Shown: one piece after another, positions 59,917-64,000 of the stretch
Layout of the letters: each line of letters opens with the position of its first letter
How positions within the stretch are numbered: position 1 is the stretch's first letter
From: Lentzea albidocapillata
GTDB taxonomy: Bacteria > Actinomycetota > Actinomycetes > Mycobacteriales > Pseudonocardiaceae
Length of the DNA: 64,000 nucleotides
Direction of reading: 5' to 3'
NCBI RefSeq assembly: GCF_000719115.1
Contig: NZ_JOEA01000024.1
Span: forward strand, 62,001 to 126,000
The notes under the pieces: model-generated
Told to the model about the DNA's origin: nothing
The model's database searches: none
Seen by the model: only the letters and a program-made list of their open reading frames with translations
Made by a program: the position numbers and the translations under genes

Positions 59917-61190
59917 ACCTCCGCACGGTCTCGTTGCGCCGGCGGGTGGCGGTGTCCGTGCTGCTGGTGCTGTTCCTGGTGCTCGTGGCACTGGTGATCT
60001 CGGTCGACCGGACGTTCGCCGGGCAGTCCTCCAAGGACGTCGACGGCGTGCTGAACAACGCCGGGGCGCGTGCGGTGGAGATGCTGAAGAACGGCAGGCG
60101 TCCGGCCGAGGTCGTCGGCGTGCTGACAAAGCGGAACATCCACGTCACCATCGAGCTGCCCAACGGCACGACCGTCGGCAGCGCGCCCGCAGAGGGGCAG
60201 TTCGAGCGCCAGGTCCGCAACGTCCAGCGCAACAAGGTCACCCTCTACGCCGACACTGAGACGATCTCGCAGGCCCAGCACAGGCTGCGGAAACTGCTGC
60301 TGATCCTGGGACTCGCGGCGATCGGCATCACCGGCGCGCTGATCGTCGTGGTGGTGCGCAGAGCGCTGGCACCGCTGGACGCCATGACCTCGCTGGCCCA
60401 GGCCATCGCCGCCGGGCACCGGGGCGGACGGCTCAACCCGTCCAGGACCGACACCGAGCTGGGACGGACCGCGGCCGCGTTCGACGGCATGCTCGACTCG
60501 CTGGAGGGCTCCGAACAGCGAACACGGCGGTTCGTCGCCGACGCCGCGCACGAGCTGAGGACGCCTATCACCGGCGTGCAGGCCGTGGCCGAGGCGCTCG
60601 TGCAGGCTCCCGTCGACTCGCCCGATCGCGACCAGATGTCGTTCCTGCTGGTCAGGGAAGCGAGAAGAGCCGGACGGCTGGTGGACGACCTGCTCGCCCT
60701 CGCCCAGCTCGACGCCGGGTACGAGATGCAACGCGAGTCGGTGGACCTGCTGGGCCTCGCCGAGGCCGAGGTGTCCAGGACCCGGTTCGTGGCGCCGGAC
60801 TTCGACATCACGGCCGAGGGCGTCTCGGTCGCGGTGGTCGGGGACGGGCAACGGCTGGCGCAGGTGCTCGCGAACCTCGTGGACAACGCCCGGCAGGCGA
60901 CCGGTCCACAGGGGACCGTCCGGATCCGGGTCGACCTGACCGGGTTCACCGTGTCCGACAACGGGCCGGGCGTGCCCGAGGCCGAACGCGAGCGGATCTT
61001 CGACCGGCTGGTGCGGCTCGACGACGCCCGCGACCGGCGATCCGGTGGATCAGGGCTGGGCCTGGCAATCGCCCGTGGCGTGATCCGTGCACACGGTGGA
61101 GACCTGACCTGTGAGCCCTCCGATCAGGGCGCTGTGTTCCGTGTGGTGCTGCCCGCGGTCAATCCGGTCGCCGAGCCGGGCCGCGTTTGA
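59913..61190 (+). CDS. Sensor histidine kinase
   Basis: A 425-residue kinase. Two transmembrane helices (about 12-32 and 128-150) enclose an outer sensor domain of about 95 residues. A HAMP-like linker follows, then the H-box ADAAHELRTPITG (His near residue 213), the N-box LVDNARQA, and DNGPGVP and GGSGLGLAI for ATP binding. It is the partner of the regulator encoded just upstream. The signal is unknown; the small sensor domain suggests an envelope or metal cue. Confidence 0.92.
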   Translation: MNLRTVSLRRRVAVSVLLVLFLVLVALVISVDRTFAGQSSKDVDGVLNNAGARAVEMLKNGRRPAEVVGVLTKRNIHVTIELPNGTTVGSAPAEGQFERQVRNVQRNKVTLYADTETISQAQHRLRKLLLILGLAAIGITGALIVVVVRRALAPLDAMTSLAQAIAAGHRGGRLNPSRTDTELGRTAAAFDGMLDSLEGSEQRTRRFVADAAHELRTPITGVQAVAEALVQAPVDSPDRDQMSFLLVREARRAGRLVDDLLALAQLDAGYEMQRESVDLLGLAEAEVSRTRFVAPDFDITAEGVSVAVVGDGQRLAQVLANLVDNARQATGPQGTVRIRVDLTGFTVSDNGPGVPEAERERIFDRLVRLDDARDRRSGGSGLGLAIARGVIRAHGGDLTCEPSDQGAVFRVVLPAVNPVAEPGRV

Positions 61191-61229
61191 TTCCATCGGG
61201 GTGTGGACGCACGGGCAGACCTACCTGAG

Positions 61230-62123
61230 TTAGCCGACCTGGGCCGCGGAGGCCGCGAAGGTGTTGCAGGCGTCCGTCGAGTTCGCCTTGAAGCCCGCGG
61301 CCGCCCACTGCGCCTGGTTCTTGGCGGAACCGTGCGCGTTGTTCTCGGGCTTCTCCTCGATCGCGAACTGGAAGTCCTCCTGCGCCTGCCGCGCGAGGCC
61401 CGCCGTCAGCGAACCGCGCCCGGCCGCCGAGCTCAGGAACATGCCCGCGAAGCAGTTCGCCTGCAGTTCGATCCGCCGCGACATCTCCAGGCCCGCCGGG
61501 GTCTTCTCGCCCGCATCGGTGATCTTCAGGTCCGCTGCCCGCAGCAGGCCCGTCAGCGCCTGGACGTGGTGTCCGTACTCGTGCGACAGCGTGGCCAGGT
61601 GCGTCGCTGGGGCGTCGCCGCCGCCGTTGTCGCGCAGGCGGGCCGTCGGCATGTAGATGGTGCGGTTGCGGCCGCAGTAGTAGGCCACCGCGTGATCCGA
61701 CTCCGGGGCTTGGCCGCACGGGCCGTCCTTCAGGACCGGCGACGCGTCCAGCTCCGGCTTGTCGAACGGCAGGTTCGCCGCCTTCAGCAGCGGGCCCCAG
61801 GCGGTGTCCAGGCACTCGACGCCGGCCGCGTAGTAGGCCGCCAGCTGGCCGTCCGAGGTGCCGAACTGCGGCAACGCGCAGGTCACCGGGCTCAGCGAGG
61901 CCGGCTTCACCAGCAACGGGTGGTCGGCCAGGCGGAAGACCGCCCGCGGCCGGATCGGCGTCGACGGCTCCGTCGGGGGAGTCGCCGCCGGGCGTGAACC
62001 GGCCAGGGCGTGGCCGGCGACCACTCTGGGACGGCTCAGTTGACCGATTCCGAGGACGAACGCGACCACCAGCACGAACACTCCCGCGAACAGGACCGGG
62101 TTGTTCTTGGCCGGTTGGGTCAC
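61230..62123 (-). CDS. Neutral zinc metallopeptidase (PF04228), third of three
   Basis: A 297-residue membrane-anchored protein. One N-terminal helix (LFAGVFVLVVAFVLGIG) is followed by a linker and a peptidase domain. The zinc motif is LSHEYGHHVQAL (H-E-x2-H), with RIELQANCFAGMFL downstream supplying the third ligand. This fits the YpfJ-like neutral zinc metallopeptidase family. The GTG at 62123 has GGGGGAG before it and lies nine bases after the stop of the neighbouring homologue. It probably acts on an extracytoplasmic substrate. Confidence 0.87.
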   Translation of the reverse strand: MTQPAKNNPVLFAGVFVLVVAFVLGIGQLSRPRVVAGHALAGSRPAATPPTEPSTPIRPRAVFRLADHPLLVKPASLSPVTCALPQFGTSDGQLAAYYAAGVECLDTAWGPLLKAANLPFDKPELDASPVLKDGPCGQAPESDHAVAYYCGRNRTIYMPTARLRDNGGGDAPATHLATLSHEYGHHVQALTGLLRAADLKITDAGEKTPAGLEMSRRIELQANCFAGMFLSSAAGRGSLTAGLARQAQEDFQFAIEEKPENNAHGSAKNQAQWAAAGFKANSTDACNTFAASAAQVG

Positions 62124-62132
62124 GTTCTCCCC

Positions 62133-63341
62133 CTAAGAGACGGCGCCGGGGTCGGCTGCCCAGGTGTTGCAGTCGGACGCCTTGTTCGACTTGTAACCGC
62201 GGTCGACCCAGGTCGCGTTGTTCTGCGGGGTGCCGTGGTCCTTCGTCGGGTAGATGTCGTAGTCGCCCCGGCTGCCCGCGTCGGTCAGGGCCACCCGGAT
62301 CACCTCGATCGGAATCGCTCCGTGCGACAACGGGGCCAGCGACATGCCTCCGAAGCAGGTCGCCTGCAGCTCCATCCGGCGGTTCAGGTCGAGGCCCTTC
62401 GGAGTATCCCACCCACCCGCGTCGTACTGCGCGCGGTCCGAGGCTTTGAGCATTCCGGTCAGCCACTGGATGTGGTGGCCGTACTCGTGGGCGAGCTGGC
62501 CCAGGTACTTGCCGGGGTGGTTCGGGTTGCTCGGGTTGCGTTCGGCGGCGTAGGCGTTCGCCGTCCAGTAGATGCCGCCCTGGCAGTACCGCGCCGTCTG
62601 GTCCGGGCGGACCGTGCCGCACGGGTACTGCGCGGTCTCGGTGATGACGTGCAGCTCGACCGGCTGGTACGGCAGGTTCGCGGCGTTCAGCGCCGGCTTC
62701 CACATGCTCTCGATGCACGGCAGCGCGGCGCGCAGGAAGCGGTCCTGGCCGGCCGGGGAGTAGTCCATCGCCGGCAGTGCGCAGCCGGAGAGCTTGTTCG
62801 CGCCGAAGCCCGGCTTGAGGAACGGGTGGTCCGCCAGCGCGTAGACGGCCTTCGGGCCCGCCGGGGTCGCCGGGGCGGACGGGGTGCGCGACGCCGACGC
62901 GCGCGGTGCGCTGCTCGTCGTCGCCGGGGCGTCGGTCGTGGTCGGGAGGGTGAACGTCGGGCTGTACGTCGTGTAGTTCGAGTAGCCCGCGTCCTCCACC
63001 TTCTTGTTCAGGGTCGCCGCGAAGACACCGACCGCGCCGAGGCCGAGGACCACGACACCGCCCAGGATCAGGGCGATCATCGGGCCGTTGCTCCTGCGGC
63101 GCGGTGGCATCGGCGGGTACGGGCCGTAGCCGGGAGGCGGGCCCCACGACTGCTGCGGCGGCGGCATGACCTGGCCATGAGGCGGCGGCGGGCCGTAGTA
63201 GCCGGGCGGCGGGCCCTGCGGCGGGCCGTACGGAGGCGGTGGGCCCTGTGGCGGACGCTGCCCGAGCGGCGCGGGCATCGGTGGCGGGCCGACCGGGCGA
63301 GGCGGCGGCGGCCAGTTGCCCGGTGGCGGTGGTTGCGTCAT
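62133..63341 (-). CDS. Neutral zinc metallopeptidase with proline-rich tail, second of three
   Basis: A 402-residue homologue of its two neighbours. The first 85 residues are a cytoplasmic Pro/Gly-rich tail of PPPG and GPP repeats, followed by a transmembrane helix (IALILGGVVVLGLGAVGVF), a Ser/Thr/Pro linker, and the peptidase domain with LAHEYGHHIQWL and RMELQATCFGG. ATG 63341 is used. It is 9 bases before the next homologue, so they form an operon. The tail suggests binding to another protein or localisation at growth sites; this is inference. Confidence 0.87.
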   Translation of the reverse strand: MTQPPPPGNWPPPPRPVGPPPMPAPLGQRPPQGPPPPYGPPQGPPPGYYGPPPPHGQVMPPPQQSWGPPPGYGPYPPMPPRRRSNGPMIALILGGVVVLGLGAVGVFAATLNKKVEDAGYSNYTTYSPTFTLPTTTDAPATTSSAPRASASRTPSAPATPAGPKAVYALADHPFLKPGFGANKLSGCALPAMDYSPAGQDRFLRAALPCIESMWKPALNAANLPYQPVELHVITETAQYPCGTVRPDQTARYCQGGIYWTANAYAAERNPSNPNHPGKYLGQLAHEYGHHIQWLTGMLKASDRAQYDAGGWDTPKGLDLNRRMELQATCFGGMSLAPLSHGAIPIEVIRVALTDAGSRGDYDIYPTKDHGTPQNNATWVDRGYKSNKASDCNTWAADPGAVS

Positions 63342-63453
63342 CGCCTGAGGTCCCCCCAATGGTCATCCTGGGTCGGGTACGAGCATAGGCGGACCGGGAT
63401 CACGCGTCCCCCGACCGTCCACCTCCTTGAGACGCACGGGCCGGGGGATCGGT

Positions 63454-64000
63454 TCACGAGACGTCCCCGGAGCTCGCCGCCCAGGTGTTGCACGCGTTGA
63501 TCTTGTTCTGCTTGTGGCCGTGCATCACCCAGCGGTCGTTGTTCGGCGCGCTGCCGTGGTCCGGCCTGCGGTTGTAGTCACCGCGCTTGCCCGCGTCGCT
63601 CAACCCGGTGTTCACGACCTCCATCGGCACGACGTTCTTGTGCGAGAACGGCGCGAGCGTCATGCCGCCGAGGCAGGTGGCCTGTAGTTCAAGCCTGCGG
63701 TTGAGCTCCAGGCCCTTCGGGGTGTCGAAACCGCCGACGTCGTACTGGGCCTGGTCGGCGGCGCGCAGCATGCCGGTCAGCCACTGGACGTGGTGGCCGT
63801 ACTCGTGGCTGAGCTGGCCGAGGTAGACGCCGGGGTGCCGGACCGTCGTGCCGCCCTCGTTCGCGTAGTAGTTGCCGGGCCAGTAGATGACGCCGCGGCA
63901 GAACATCGCCGTCGTGTTGTTCTGCCGCGAACCGCACGGCGTCTGCGTGGTGCCGGTGAACACCTGCAGCTCGGCCGGCTGGTACGGCAGGTTGGCGGCC
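63454..64000 (-). CDS. Neutral zinc metallopeptidase, first of three (5' end outside window)
   Basis: The C-terminal 182 residues of a third homologue; the frame runs off the right edge. The visible part starts AANLPYQPAELQVF, identical in style to the neighbour, and contains LSHEYGHHVQWL (zinc motif), RLELQATCLGGM and the closing NACNTWAASSGDVS. It is more similar to the second copy than to the third. The N-terminal tail and helix cannot be seen. The 112 bases between its stop and the next gene contain a likely promoter for that gene (TATGCT). Confidence 0.85.
   Translation of the reverse strand, partial: AANLPYQPAELQVFTGTTQTPCGSRQNNTTAMFCRGVIYWPGNYYANEGGTTVRHPGVYLGQLSHEYGHHVQWLTGMLRAADQAQYDVGGFDTPKGLELNRRLELQATCLGGMTLAPFSHKNVVPMEVVNTGLSDAGKRGDYNRRPDHGSAPNNDRWVMHGHKQNKINACNTWAASSGDVS

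Overview
This is a GC-rich actinobacterial chromosome segment of about 64 kb. GTG starts, 4-bp ATGA overlaps and many start codons placed 6-8 bases after a TANNNT -10 box (leaderless type) all fit an actinomycete. Conserved gene neighbourhoods and the mix of accessory genes suggest the order Pseudonocardiales (a Lentzea/Saccharothrix-like organism); that is inference, because there is no rRNA in the window. The backbone is the region that in Mycobacterium tuberculosis runs from about Rv3200c to Rv3212: rhlE, a PQQ-propeller membrane protein, a ferritin-like protein, DUF3107, a TetR regulator, a DUF3152 protease, moeZ, a phosphotransferase-like protein, an alkyltransferase-like protein, adnA, adnB and a TrkA-N potassium channel. 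Lineage-specific blocks are inserted between these.

Layout. 1-12.6 kb: a truncated AbiEii-type gene, a ParB-fold protein with a phosphoesterase, two DUF2332 paralogues, corA with a following microprotein, MaoC, Nudix, PH-domain, PHP, MarC and ArsC proteins, and a RecB-like nuclease with a DNA-damage-type promoter. A 171-bp palindromic MITE-like element sits at a stop codon. 12.7-25.5 kb: the conserved rhlE-to-moeZ block, interrupted by a TetR/AurF-like diiron oxygenase divergon with twin operators. 25.6-35 kb: a complete nitrate and nitrite assimilation locus (nasA, an FAD/[2Fe-2S] reductase, narK, nirB, nirD, nnaR and a CbiX-like chelatase), mostly joined by ATGA overlaps. 35.2-46.6 kb: an alkyltransferase-like protein, then a four-gene module present twice in tandem. 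Each module has a secreted alpha/beta hydrolase and a cytochrome P450 on the minus strand, diverging from a SAM-dependent methyltransferase and a PAS-GGDEF-EAL protein on the plus strand. 46.6-54.4 kb: a GH18 chitinase with a DasR-like operator, then the AdnAB helicase-nuclease with a DNA-damage-type promoter. 54.4-64 kb: small proteins, an M20 peptidase with a potassium channel, a two-component system divergent from a secreted protein, and three neighbouring zinc metallopeptidases, the last cut by the window edge.

How the genes work together. Nitrate is imported by NarK, reduced by NasA and its reductase, then by siroheme-dependent NirBD; NnaR and the chelatase tie the pathway to regulation and siroheme supply. 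AdnAB, the RecB-like nuclease and the alkyltransferase-like protein form a DNA-repair theme, and two of these loci carry matching damage-type promoters. The duplicated module is the most unusual part: it links cyclic-di-GMP-type signalling proteins to a methyltransferase, a P450 and an exported hydrolase. Its function is unknown. No gap longer than 300 bases lacks a gene; the larger gaps hold palindromic repeats, operators or terminators. No tRNA, rRNA, CRISPR array or transposase gene was seen.
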